Source: Luteococcus sp038433155
GTDB taxonomy: Bacteria > Actinomycetota > Actinomycetes > Propionibacteriales > Propionibacteriaceae
DNA: 64,000 nt
Assembly (NCBI RefSeq): GCF_038433155.1
Contig: NZ_JBCDMW010000019.1
Span: 62,001-126,000, forward strand
Direction of reading: 5' to 3'
Made by a program: the position numbers and the translations under genes. Below the pieces are notes generated by a model. It saw only the letters and a program-made list of their open reading frames with translations, had not been told where the DNA came from and did no database searches. This document shows, piece by piece, positions 38,753 through 47,083 of this stretch (its first letter is position 1; every line of letters starts with the position of its first letter).

Positions 38753-39992
38753 CCGCAGGCTCCTCGGCGGGGGCATCGATGACGGGACGAGTCAGCCAGC
38801 GGCGCAGGTCCGGCTGCACGCAGGCCCAGATGGCGGCGGGCAGCCAGGCGATGGCCAGGGCCCAGCCGCCAACGTGCAGCGGCCTGCCGTGCAGCAACAC
38901 CGCCATCAGCCCCAGCCCGGCGGGGCTGGCCAGGGCGCCCAGCGAGGTCATCAGGCCGAAGATCCGACCGCGCAGGTGGTCCGGGACGTGCTCGGTGAGC
39001 AGCACGGCGACGATCGGCCCCTGCACGCCCTGCCCGATCCCGGCCAGCAGCATGCCCACCGCGGGCAGCCAGAAGCCGTCCAGCGGCGCGATGGCAATGA
39101 AGGAGGCCAGGAAGAGCAGGTTGCCGGCCACCCAGGCCACCAGTCGTCGCCTCTTCAGCAGCGACGCGTACACGCCGCCGCCGATGATGGTGCCCACGGC
39201 GAAGGCACTGAGCGAGGCACCCAGCCGGTCCGGTTGGGACATCGACTGGAAGTGGGCGGGCAGCAGCACCGCCAGCAGCGGGGCCACCAGCAGCATGGAG
39301 ATGACATTGAGCAGGATCAGCAGGCTCAGCGGCCTGGAGGCGCGGACCGTGCCCAGCGCCCCCATCGGATTCTCCTCGTCGCTGGGTGCTTCCGGCATGG
39401 GCAGCAGCGGCATCACGGCGATGAACAGTGCCGCCAGCGCGGAGCAGGCCGCGGTGATCCAGACCACCTGGATGGCGGGCAGCACGGTCAGCAGCAGACC
39501 CGCGATGGCGGGGCCCAGCAGGAAGGACAGCCCGAAGATGCCCTGCCGGAACCCGGCGATGGCATCCAGGCTCCGCCCGGAGGTGTGTGCGACATTGGCC
39601 ATCAGGGTCTCCCGGGCGGTCATCCCGGGCAGGTCGAACAGGGCGCCGGTGATGCCCAGGATGATGAACCAGGTCAGGTCCAGCCCCGTGAGCCGGTCCA
39701 CGACGGCCAGGGCAGCCACCGCCAGGGCAGAACCGATGTCCGAGAGCACGCTCATCCGGCGGCGTCCGAAGCGGTCGATCAGGTGCCCGCCGGCCAACGC
39801 CGCAACGGCCGAGGGGATCGCACTGACCGCCGCCACCGTGCCCGCCAGAGACGGATTGCCGGTGCGCTCCAGCACCAGCCACGGCAGGACGATGTTGATC
39901 GCGGAGTTGCCGAACAGGCTGGTGGCGCTGGCCGCCAGATAGAGCGGCAGGGTGAACCGGCTGGTGCGTGCCGGGGCGACGTCGATGCTCAT
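38736..39992 (-). CDS. MFS drug-efflux-type transporter
   Basis: The 418-residue protein has 12 predicted membrane helices, an early FGNSAINIVLPWLVLERTGN segment and the loop motif GGHLIDRFGRRRM after helix 2. It resembles MdfA/Bmr- and macrolide-efflux-like MFS exporters. The ATG at 39992 lies 16 nt from a palindromic MerR-type operator, and the MerR gene overlaps its 3' end, the usual arrangement for drug-induced efflux. Substrate unknown. Confidence 0.85.
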   Translation of the reverse strand: MSIDVAPARTSRFTLPLYLAASATSLFGNSAINIVLPWLVLERTGNPSLAGTVAAVSAIPSAVAALAGGHLIDRFGRRRMSVLSDIGSALAVAALAVVDRLTGLDLTWFIILGITGALFDLPGMTARETLMANVAHTSGRSLDAIAGFRQGIFGLSFLLGPAIAGLLLTVLPAIQVVWITAACSALAALFIAVMPLLPMPEAPSDEENPMGALGTVRASRPLSLLILLNVISMLLVAPLLAVLLPAHFQSMSQPDRLGASLSAFAVGTIIGGGVYASLLKRRRLVAWVAGNLLFLASFIAIAPLDGFWLPAVGMLLAGIGQGVQGPIVAVLLTEHVPDHLRGRIFGLMTSLGALASPAGLGLMAVLLHGRPLHVGGWALAIAWLPAAIWACVQPDLRRWLTRPVIDAPAEEPADADHR

Positions 39993-40007
39993 GGCACCAG
40001 TCTGATC

Positions 40008-40026
40008 CCCTGACGTTACGTCAGGG
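40008..40026. promoter_or_regulatory. MerR-type operator between divergent MFS and AAA ATPase genes
   Basis: CCCTGACGTTACGTCAGGG is a perfect palindrome with a central T. On the minus strand it lies between TTGGCC and CAGACT at about 20-nt spacing, the long-spacer promoter geometry activated by MerR proteins. It is also about 40 nt upstream of the divergent ATPase start, so both genes may respond. Confidence 0.75.
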
Positions 40027-40065
40027 CCAACCAAAACTGTCAGGGGCAGGTCATAACCTCGTGCC

Positions 40066-40776
40066 ATGATCACGATCCTGCCCATCCGTGAGGTGCTCGC
40101 CGACGGAGACTGGCCCGACGAGTGGCCCTTCGCGATGCCACCCGTCGCCCAGCTGCTCCGCGACGGGCTGGAGCTGGGACCACTCACCATCCTGGTTGGG
40201 GAGAACGGCACCGGGAAGTCCACCATCCTGGAGGGGATCGCGCTGGCCTACGGGCTCAGCCCGGAGGGCGGCAGTGTCGGCGCCCAGCACACCACCCGGA
40301 GCTCGGAATCCCCGCTGCACCAGCACCTGCGGCTGGTGCGCGGCGCCAGCGCCACCCGGATGGGTTACTTCCTGCGGGCCGAGAGCATCCACGGACTGCT
40401 CACCTACCTGGAGGAGCACAAGCCCCTGCACGGGGAACGAAACTTCCACGAGCTGAGCCACGGCCAGGCCTTCAACGAGCTGCTGTTGTCCCGGTTGAGC
40501 ATGATGCACCGGGGCGGGTTGCTGGTGCTGGACGAGCCGGAGGCCGGGCTGAGCTTTCACTCCCAGGTGGTGCTGGCCCAACAACTCGGACAGCTCGCCC
40601 GCGAGGGTTTCCAGGTGCTGGTGGCCACCCACTCCCCGATCATCGCTGCCGCCCGGAATGCCCGGATCCTGCAGCTCGACGAACAGGGCATGACCTCGGT
40701 TGAGTGGACGGCGCTGGCCACCGTCGACCTCCACCGACGGCTACTGGATTGCCCGCAACTCTTCGATCTGGGGTGA
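40066..40776 (+). CDS. AAA-family ATPase, ABC-like, function unknown
   Basis: The 236-residue protein has Walker A GENGTGKST, an LSHGQAFNELL signature and Walker B LLVLDEPEAGLS, followed by the H-loop VATHSP. It is a stand-alone SMC/ABC-like ATPase of the predicted-ATPase type, without membrane or transporter domains. The gene is divergent from an efflux gene across a shared palindrome. A CATAAC -10-like box close to the ATG suggests a leaderless message. Confidence 0.75.
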   Translation: MITILPIREVLADGDWPDEWPFAMPPVAQLLRDGLELGPLTILVGENGTGKSTILEGIALAYGLSPEGGSVGAQHTTRSSESPLHQHLRLVRGASATRMGYFLRAESIHGLLTYLEEHKPLHGERNFHELSHGQAFNELLLSRLSMMHRGGLLVLDEPEAGLSFHSQVVLAQQLGQLAREGFQVLVATHSPIIAAARNARILQLDEQGMTSVEWTALATVDLHRRLLDCPQLFDLG

Positions 40777-40784
40777 TCCGGCCG

Positions 40785-41213
40785 TCAGTTGGCGAGGGGA
40801 TTGATCCAGCTGACCCCAGGGAAGCGCGCGAAGTCGGCGTCGGCCGAGACGACGGGAACCCCGAACTCAATCGCCATCGCGGCAAGTTGGGCGTCGGTGG
40901 TGCGCACGCCCGCAACGCCGGCCTCCAGCATCAGGCCGCGCAAGACCGCACCCGTCCGGTCGGTGGCTGGCGGGATCCAGACCACCGGCGAGGCCAGCCA
41001 GCCATCCAGCACCGACCAGGCCTGGGCGGTGGTCAACGGCCGCTCGAAGACCCGGGGATGGGTGGCGATCCGCAGGAAGGCGCCGACCGTTTGCCAGGGA
41101 ATCCCCACCCGGCTGGTTCCGGTGAGGGCGGACCTGAGCCACCCGTGGGACCGCTGGTGATGCGGCGAGCTGGCATCCACCGCGTAGAGCAGCACGTTGG
41201 CGTCCAGCAGCAT
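40785..41213 (-). CDS. vapC: VapC-type PIN-domain toxin
   Basis: The 142-residue ribonuclease toxin has the PIN acidic residues in MLLDANVLLYA, TTDAQLAAMA and VVSADADFARF. VapC toxins cleave tRNA or rRNA; the target here is unknown. The start ATG overlaps the antitoxin stop by one nucleotide (TGATG), so translation is coupled. Confidence 0.9.
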   Translation of the reverse strand: MLLDANVLLYAVDASSPHHQRSHGWLRSALTGTSRVGIPWQTVGAFLRIATHPRVFERPLTTAQAWSVLDGWLASPVVWIPPATDRTGAVLRGLMLEAGVAGVRTTDAQLAAMAIEFGVPVVSADADFARFPGVSWINPLAN

Positions 41214-41440
41214 CAGGCGTCCACCTCGTCCAGCAGCTCGAGCAAGGCGCTGGTGCTCTCCAACGGAATCTTCGCGCCCATCTCGAAGGTCATCTCCGGG
41301 AAGACATAGTCGGTCCGGTGGCTGGCCGCGCCCCGACGGATCAGTTCATTCACCGCCTCCGAAAGGCCCAACTGCTTCTCCCGCCGCAGGTCGGCCACCA
41401 GCCGTTCAGCCTCGGCCTCCAGGTTCACCGTCGTCCTCAT
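41213..41440 (-). CDS. vapB: VapB-type antitoxin
   Basis: The 75-residue antitoxin starts MRTTVNLEAEAERLVADL, a ribbon-helix-helix DNA-binding start, with an acidic leucine-rich C-terminal tail that would occupy the VapC groove. It is upstream of and coupled to vapC and is expected to repress the pair. An upstream in-frame extension to 41491 is possible but not family-like. Confidence 0.87.
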   Translation of the reverse strand: MRTTVNLEAEAERLVADLRREKQLGLSEAVNELIRRGAASHRTDYVFPEMTFEMGAKIPLESTSALLELLDEVDA

Positions 41441-41503
41441 GGACCCATGATATACACGGCGATGCGTTGAGATGCGCATCATGATGCGCACGGTGGATGA
41501 CAG

Positions 41504-42430
41504 TCAGGCGTGGGCTGCCAGCTCGTGCTCCGAGTGCTTCGCGGGCTCGAACTGGATGGTGGTGTGCTCCACCCCGAAGTCATCGTGTAGGCACCGCTGC
41601 ACCTCGTCGAGCAATTCGTTGAGGTGACCGTCGTGGAAGCAGGAGTCGTCGACGACGACGTGTGCGGTGAAGACCGGCACTCCGGTGGCCACCTGACTGG
41701 CGTGCAGGTCATGCACGTCGTGCACATGATCCAGCACCAGGATGTGCTGGCGCACCTCGGCCAGATCCAGCCCCTTGGGGGTGCACTCCATCAGCACATT
41801 GAGCGACTCCCGCAGGATGGCCAAGGTGCGGGGGATGATCAGCAGCCCGATCACGAGCGAGGCGACCGCGTCGGCCCGCAGCCAGCCGGTGAAGTGGATC
41901 ACGACGGCGGCGACGATCACCGCCACCGAGCCCAGGGCGTCGTTGACCACCTCCAGGAAGGCGGCGCGCATGTTCAGCGAGTCGCCGCGCCCACCAGCCA
42001 GGATGGCCAGACCCACCAGGTTGGCCACCAGGCCGACGACGCCGAACAGCACCATGGAGTGGGAGCCGATCTGTGGGGGCGCCAGCAGCCGTCGGATGCC
42101 CTCCACGACGACGGCGATCCCCACCACCAGCAGCAGGGTGGCCTGGGCGGCGGCGCCCAGGATCTCGGCCCGCTGGTAGCCCCAGGTGCGCTGCGGGGTG
42201 GCCGGGCGACGGGCCAGGATGGCGGCCACCAGGCCCATGGCCAGCCCGGCGACGTCGGTGAGCATGTGGCCGGCGTCGGCCAGCAGCGCCAGGCTGCCGG
42301 ACAGCCAGGCGCCCACCAACTCCGCCACCAGCACGCCGGTGGTGAGCAGCAGCACCAGCGCCAGCCGGCCGCGATGGTCCACCAGCCCGGCCGCATGGGA
42401 ATGGCCGTGGGCATGGCCATGGCCGCTCAT
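41504..42430 (-). CDS. Cation diffusion facilitator (CzcD-like)
   Basis: The 308-residue exporter has a His-rich start (MSGHGHAHGHSHAAG), six membrane helices and a C-terminal cytoplasmic domain. The helix-2 metal motif is DAGHMLTD. The helix-5 motif is EVVND, with Glu where CzcD has His, a common actinobacterial variant. It would export Zn, Cd or a related divalent ion by proton exchange. The start overlaps the ArsR-type regulator stop by 4 nt (ATGA). Confidence 0.9.
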   Translation of the reverse strand: MSGHGHAHGHSHAAGLVDHRGRLALVLLLTTGVLVAELVGAWLSGSLALLADAGHMLTDVAGLAMGLVAAILARRPATPQRTWGYQRAEILGAAAQATLLLVVGIAVVVEGIRRLLAPPQIGSHSMVLFGVVGLVANLVGLAILAGGRGDSLNMRAAFLEVVNDALGSVAVIVAAVVIHFTGWLRADAVASLVIGLLIIPRTLAILRESLNVLMECTPKGLDLAEVRQHILVLDHVHDVHDLHASQVATGVPVFTAHVVVDDSCFHDGHLNELLDEVQRCLHDDFGVEHTTIQFEPAKHSEHELAAHA

Positions 42431-42816
42431 CGCTCGACCTCCCGCGCAACATGGGGACACAGCCTGACGGCATTGCCGGTCAGGCCCAGCAGGTCCTCCG
42501 CGGCCGCCAGCAGGTCCAGCGTCGCGGCTGGATGGGCCAGCGCGTACACCGACGCCCGCCCCTCGGGCCGGACCGTGACCAGTCCACACTCCAGCAGGCA
42601 GGCCAGGTGCTTGCTCACGGTGGACTGGGCCAGGCCCAGATGGCCCACCAGGTCCACCACCCGATGCTCCCCCAGGCTGAGGTGCTGCACGATCATCAGC
42701 CGGGAGCCATCCCCCAGCGCGCCCAGCAGCGCGGCCGCGGCCGCGAGTTCCGCCCGCTGCGCGGCGGGCACCACCCCGTCGGCCACATCATCGTCGAGCA
42801 ACTCTTTCATCGCCAT
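42427..42816 (-). CDS. ArsR/SmtB-family metal-sensing repressor, CmtR-like
   Basis: The 129-residue winged-helix repressor carries KHLACLLECGLV in the recognition region, with Cys73 and Cys77 spaced as in CmtR, and a late Cys120 near the C-terminus. This pattern suggests Cd/Pb or related thiolate sensing rather than the alpha-5 His/Asp zinc site. It is first in a two-gene operon with the CDF exporter. A short palindrome lies 12 nt upstream of the start. Confidence 0.85.
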   Translation of the reverse strand: MAMKELLDDDVADGVVPAAQRAELAAAAALLGALGDGSRLMIVQHLSLGEHRVVDLVGHLGLAQSTVSKHLACLLECGLVTVRPEGRASVYALAHPAATLDLLAAAEDLLGLTGNAVRLCPHVAREVER

Positions 42817-42827
42817 GAGGCGATGTT

Positions 42828-42842
42828 AACCCGACGCGGGTT
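42828..42842. promoter_or_regulatory. Candidate ArsR operator
   Basis: AACCCG-ACG-CGGGTT is a perfect 6-bp-arm palindrome just upstream of the arsR-type gene, where the auto-regulated repressor would bind. Confidence 0.6.
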
Positions 42843-42947
42843 CACCCTCCACCCCCCAGGACGACCCCCGAAATCCACAGCGCCCCCGGCCGATGCCACC
42901 CGGAGCCCGAGGCGAGAGTCGAGGTGGCACACCAGCCCAGCCAGCCG

Positions 42948-43610
42948 TCAGCGCGCGATGTACTCGAACTTGTCCAGGCTGGCGTTGATCCGGCCGTTGT
43001 CATTGCTGCAGGTGACCGACCCGACGGCCAGCACCGTGCACTCGGACTTGCCGTCGGTGATGCCCTCGCCGGGCTTGACCTCGGGAGCCTGGCCCCCCTC
43101 GGCGATGAACAGGCCCTGGGTGGTGCAGGGAGTCGGCTCGGTGCCCCACAGGGCGATGTAGGGCGCCTCGGTGTCCGGATTCTTGCACTCGGGCACGTTC
43201 TTGACCGGCTTGACGGCCTGGCAGCCGGTCGCCGTCCTGGTGATGCCACACCGCAGGTCACCGGTGGTGAAGTACAGGCCCTTGCCCAAGCCGCCGGTCA
43301 TGGTGAACCGGGTCAGGTCATCGCCGCCCGCGCCCTCGGTCCCACCGGATTGCGTGCCACCCGTCTCGGTGGCCTTGGACTCGGTGGGCTGGGTCACGGT
43401 GCTCTGCTGCTGGCCGGGCTGGTTCGACTCGGAGGGCTCGCTCTGCGCCGACGTCGGGGTGGCGGTCACCGTGGTGGTGGCCGTCGCGGTCGCGGCCGGC
43501 GCCGGTGAGGTGCCGCCGCCGGCGGGGCCGGCCTCCGGCGACTGGCCACAGGCGGTGCACGCCACGCCCAGCAGGGCAATGGCGGCGGTGGCAATCCGCT
43601 TGCGGGTCAT
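42948..43610 (-). CDS. Secreted lipoprotein with T/S/P-rich linker, unknown function
   Basis: The 220-residue product begins MTRKRIATAAIALLGVACTACGQ, a signal peptide followed by cysteines that could be lipidated, though the lipobox is not a perfect match. Residues 25-95 are a low-complexity T/S/P/Q linker. The C-terminal domain has six cysteines (for example LRCGI, TGCQA, PECKN, TPCTT, SECTV, VTCSN) that likely form three disulfides. I do not recognise the domain. A CTGGAGGACACC ribosome site precedes the ATG. Confidence 0.75.
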   Translation of the reverse strand: MTRKRIATAAIALLGVACTACGQSPEAGPAGGGTSPAPAATATATTTVTATPTSAQSEPSESNQPGQQQSTVTQPTESKATETGGTQSGGTEGAGGDDLTRFTMTGGLGKGLYFTTGDLRCGITRTATGCQAVKPVKNVPECKNPDTEAPYIALWGTEPTPCTTQGLFIAEGGQAPEVKPGEGITDGKSECTVLAVGSVTCSNDNGRINASLDKFEYIAR

Positions 43611-43661
43611 GGTGTCCTCCAGGTGTGTCGACGACGGCCGTCGTGGCCACCGTCACCCTGT

Positions 43662-44993
43662 CTACGCGCCAGCTGCCGGGCCGGTTGCGTGCCGACCCGA
43701 GGCTTGGGATTTGCTCAACATGATCTGCAGGATCTCGGGATCCGTGCCGGCCATCCCCCGGGTGGCCAGCCGGCCGATCCCGCGGATGGTCTCGTCGACG
43801 TCGTCGAAGACCATCCCGTTGTTGCCCGGCACCCGGGCGTCATTGAGCGCCAGCAGCACGGCGCGAGTGGCGGACCCCACCGACGAGGCGACCTTCATGG
43901 CGCAGCTGGCACCGGCCCCGTCGCAGACCATCCCGATGGTGTCGCCGGCCATGGTGGACACGGCCCGCTCCACCGTCTGATAGCGGCCGTCGAGCAACAG
44001 CCCCAGCCCGGCCGCGGCGCCCATCCCGGCAGTGACGGCGGCGCAGAAAGCGGACAGCACCGGCAGGCTGGCGTGGATGTAGAGAGCCGTCAGGTGGCTC
44101 AGGGTGAGCGCCCGGATCCGCTCCTCCCGGGTGGCGCCGCGGTCATCGGCGGCGATGCTCACGGGCAGGGTGGCGGTGATTCCCTGGTTGCCGGAGCCGG
44201 CATTGGTCATGGCGGGCAGCGGGGCGCCACCCATCCGGGCGTCGGAGGCGGCGGAGGTGAGCGCCACCATGCGCGACGAGAGGTCGCCGGAGCTGAGCCC
44301 GGCGTCGATGGCCCGCAGCATGGCGCGGCCGACGCCCAGGCCGTAGTTCCCGCCCTGCCCGGCCTCGGACAGTTCCCGGTTCAGCTGCTCGGCCTCCAGG
44401 ATGAACTCAATCCGCTCCACCGGGACGGTGGTGGCGACGTCGTAGCAATCCCGCAGCGTGAGCGTGCGCAGGAATTCGGTGGTGGGGGTGGCCTGCGTGG
44501 GCTCGGGGCGGGGCAGGTCCAGCACCGGCCGACCGTCCCGCTCCACCCGGTAGACATTGGTGTGGCTACCGGCGATGCTCACGGTGACGGCGTGCCCGGC
44601 GCCCAGGACGGTGGCCTGGGCAAAGAGGTCGTCCGTCACGTCGGCCACCTCCACCGCCACCCGGCCCTCGTCCACCATCCGTCGGGCCGCGGACACCCCG
44701 CCGGGGGTGAGCGATCCCAGCACCGCCAGCCCGGCGGTCGGGTCCCCGTCCAGCGCGCCGACGGCGGCGGCAATCTCCAACCCCGGCATGCCGGTGCCGG
44801 GCACCATCACGGCCATCGCGTTCTTCATCACATTGGGTGAGACGCTGGCCCGGATCCGCTCCACCGGCTCCCCCAGCTCGGCGGCGGCGCGGGCCGCGGC
44901 GTAGGCCAGCGAGATGGGCTCGGTGCAGCCGGTGGCGGGCGCCACGCCGCTGCGCAGCGCGGCCAGGATCCGTTCGGTGCGCGCATCATCCAT
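43662..44993 (-). CDS. L-cysteine desulfidase family protein (CyuA/UPF0597)
   Basis: The 443-residue enzyme matches the serine-dehydratase-alpha/UPF0597 family. It has GVAPATGCTEPISLAYA near the N-terminus, NAGSGNQGITATLPV in the middle and MVCDGAGASCAMKVASS near residue 345. The cysteines likely bind an Fe-S cluster. CyuA degrades L-cysteine to pyruvate, ammonia and sulfide. The ATG at 44993 follows GGGGAG. Sulfide from this enzyme could feed the persulfide module 2 kb away. Confidence 0.85.
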   Translation of the reverse strand: MDDARTERILAALRSGVAPATGCTEPISLAYAAARAAAELGEPVERIRASVSPNVMKNAMAVMVPGTGMPGLEIAAAVGALDGDPTAGLAVLGSLTPGGVSAARRMVDEGRVAVEVADVTDDLFAQATVLGAGHAVTVSIAGSHTNVYRVERDGRPVLDLPRPEPTQATPTTEFLRTLTLRDCYDVATTVPVERIEFILEAEQLNRELSEAGQGGNYGLGVGRAMLRAIDAGLSSGDLSSRMVALTSAASDARMGGAPLPAMTNAGSGNQGITATLPVSIAADDRGATREERIRALTLSHLTALYIHASLPVLSAFCAAVTAGMGAAAGLGLLLDGRYQTVERAVSTMAGDTIGMVCDGAGASCAMKVASSVGSATRAVLLALNDARVPGNNGMVFDDVDETIRGIGRLATRGMAGTDPEILQIMLSKSQASGRHATGPAAGA

Positions 44994-45161
44994 GATTCGA
45001 CTCCCCGGATATTCTCCAGCGACCACCGGGATGGGGGTCAGGATCCACACTACCCAGAACCGGCTCCGCCAGATCCTCCCGTCGTCGACTCCTGTGGTTC
45101 GGCTGTCAAGATGCTGACCGGACGGGCTGATCAGGGCCGACGGGCAAGCGGGACCAGCATT

Positions 45162-45761
45162 ATGGGACACATGACCAGCTCCATCGTCGGCCGCCCCGCC
45201 GGGCGCCCCACGGCGGCCCCGATGGTGTTGGGTTTCCTGCTGGTCCTGGTGTCGCTGGTCCTGGGGGTCATCTCCGCCCAGTACGGCGGAGCCGACGGCA
45301 TCGCCGCCGGGGAACACCTGCCACCCGCCACCCACTTCGCCATCTTCGCCTTCGGCGCCGGAGCCACCGGCATGCTGCTGAGCCACCGGCGCAGCCAGGC
45401 CGCATGCGCCATCGGCGTCGGCACCATGGTGACGCTGATCCTGCTCACCGTCCTGGGCCGGGCGCTGGGCCCGTCCTACCAGGAGGGCAGCTACCGCTCC
45501 CCCACCCAGCGCATGGACCTGCGAATCACCACGACGGCGGCGCAGGTGCGGCCCACCCAGCGGGTCCGGCTGCAGGAGGTGCGCGGCCTGCGCAGCCGCT
45601 ACTGGGAGGTGGGCTGCGCCCGCGGCAAGGACACCACCATCAGCGACGTGCACTGGGTCTCGCCGGACGTGGTGGAGCTGACGGTGCTGGGACGGACCGA
45701 ACGGCTCACCGTGGGTGCCAACGGGCCGGTCAGCATTCCGCCGTCGCTGCGGCGGTGTTGA
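45162..45761 (+). CDS. Small membrane protein with C-terminal soluble domain
   Basis: The roughly 199-residue protein has three hydrophobic segments (VLGFLLVLVSLVLGVISA, FAIFAFGAGATGMLL, VGTMVTLILLTVLG) and a C-terminal beta-rich domain of about 90 residues with one VGCARGKD cysteine. I do not recognise the family. The start may be ATG 45162 or 45171. Its 3' end overlaps the convergent alkyltransferase-like gene. Confidence 0.65.
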   Translation: MGHMTSSIVGRPAGRPTAAPMVLGFLLVLVSLVLGVISAQYGGADGIAAGEHLPPATHFAIFAFGAGATGMLLSHRRSQAACAIGVGTMVTLILLTVLGRALGPSYQEGSYRSPTQRMDLRITTTAAQVRPTQRVRLQEVRGLRSRYWEVGCARGKDTTISDVHWVSPDVVELTVLGRTERLTVGANGPVSIPPSLRRC

Positions 45762-46089
45762 GCTCGTCGGTCACGCGTCGAGCGGCCCGGGCCAGCTCCG
45801 GCGCCGGCCAGCGACACTGGGCCAACCGACAGCCCCGGCCATTGGTCTTCTCCGGGATCTGCTCCCGCCGCCAGTGGGGACGAGCCCGGGCCAGCAGCTC
45901 GGGCGGAAGGTCACCGGCGGCGCTGGTCACCCGCCACCAGGGCACGTCGCTGCCCCAGCGGGCCATCACCTGACCCACCTGGCGGGGCCCCATACCCAGC
46001 ACCGTCGCGATGTCCCCGTAGCTGACCACCGCGCCGGGCGGGATGCCCTCAGCCAGGCGCAGCACTCGCTCCACCTGCAGATCATCCAC
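45730..46089 (-). CDS. Alkyltransferase-like protein (ATL), non-catalytic MGMT homologue
   Basis: The 119-residue protein has the MGMT DNA-binding fold with VVSYGDIATVLGMGPRQVGQVM. The active-site PCHRV motif is replaced by PWWRV, so the alkyl-accepting cysteine is a tryptophan. ATL proteins bind O6-alkylguanine and hand it to nucleotide excision repair. The GTG at 46089 (VDDLQVERVLRLAEG) matches the family N-terminus; an ATG at 46134 is the alternative. The 3' end overlaps the convergent gene by 32 nt. Confidence 0.85.
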   Translation of the reverse strand: MDDLQVERVLRLAEGIPPGAVVSYGDIATVLGMGPRQVGQVMARWGSDVPWWRVTSAAGDLPPELLARARPHWRREQIPEKTNGRGCRLAQCRWPAPELARAARRVTDELNTAAATAEC

Positions 46090-46199
46090 GGCGCCAGCCT
46101 GCCACTGGCTGAGAGCACACTGGCAATTGGCCATGAACTTGGACGGGCGTCCCGCAGTACGGTCAGGCTGACCCGACGCTGGTGATAGGACTGGCCGTT

Positions 46200-47075
46200 G
46201 TGTTCACCGTGCGTCGCCTGATCCCGTCCGCGCTCCTCCTGGCCACCCTGCCCCTGACCGCTTGCTCCGCCGGCCCGTCGGCCAGCCCCACCCCCGCCCA
46301 GCACCTCGCCAACACTGCGACGCCGAGCGCGACCGCCTCGCCCAGCACGACGCCGACACCCAGCCCCTCGGCCACCCCCAGCCCGGCCCAGCCGAGGGTG
46401 GACTGCGCGGTGAACAAGTGCCTGGCGCTGACCTTCGACGACGGTCCCGGGCCCTACACCGACCAGATCCTGGACGCGCTGGTCAAGCACAAGGCGACGG
46501 CCACCTTCTTCGTCCTGGGCGAACAGGTCAAGGCCTTCCCCAAGCAGCTGCAGCGGGAACACCAGCTGGGGATGGCCATTGGTGACCACTCCTGGTCCCA
46601 CCGGGACCTGTCCCGCGCCAGCCGGGAGAAGGCCACCGAGGAGCTGACCAGCACGGCGGACGTGATCAAGCAGGTCACCGGCACGGCCCCGACGATGGTC
46701 CGGCCGCCCTACGGCGCCTTCCGCAAGAGCACACCCCATGCCGGCATGCCCTTCGTGCTGTGGGACGTGGACACCCTGGACTGGAAGAACCGCAGCGCCA
46801 GCCGCACCACCGAGCTGGCGCTGGCCGGCGCCCACCGCGGGGCCATCATCCTGATGCATGACATCCACCCGTCCACGGCCCGGGCCGTGCCGGGGATGAT
46901 CGCCGCGCTGCAGGCCAAGGGCTACACCCTGGTGACGGTGCCCGAGTTGCTGGGCCCCATGTCCCCCGGCGGGGTCTACTTCACCGCCACCCCGCCGAGC
47001 ACTCGACCCGCCCGGCCCAGCACCCGGCCCACCCCGCCGAGCACCCGGCCCACCCCCATGGCCCGTCGGGCCTGA
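46200..47075 (+). CDS. Polysaccharide deacetylase lipoprotein (NodB-type)
   Basis: The roughly 291-residue protein has a lipobox (LPLTAC), a Thr/Ser/Pro/Ala-rich spacer and a NodB domain. The domain has the metal/catalytic motifs TFDDGP, HSWSH and RPPYG, plus late LMHD. It would N- or O-deacetylate peptidoglycan or other wall glycans outside the cell. The C-terminus is a repeated PPSTRP/TRPTP tail that may thread the wall. GTG starts at 46182, 46200 and 46209 are all possible; 46200 has AGGA upstream. Confidence 0.87.
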   Translation: MFTVRRLIPSALLLATLPLTACSAGPSASPTPAQHLANTATPSATASPSTTPTPSPSATPSPAQPRVDCAVNKCLALTFDDGPGPYTDQILDALVKHKATATFFVLGEQVKAFPKQLQREHQLGMAIGDHSWSHRDLSRASREKATEELTSTADVIKQVTGTAPTMVRPPYGAFRKSTPHAGMPFVLWDVDTLDWKNRSASRTTELALAGAHRGAIILMHDIHPSTARAVPGMIAALQAKGYTLVTVPELLGPMSPGGVYFTATPPSTRPARPSTRPTPPSTRPTPMARRA

Positions 47076-47083
47076 GCGGGGGC

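Noticed and set aside
43631..43644. ACGACGG-CCGTCGT palindrome upstream of the lipoprotein gene as an operator
   Set aside because: It is 14 bp of pure GC-rich alternation that arises easily at this base composition, and no adjacent regulator supports it.
43662..45653. 5' extension of the cysteine desulfidase gene to 45653
   Set aside because: Residues before the ATG at 44993 are antisense to the membrane-protein gene and non-homologous; a GGGGAG site supports the short form.
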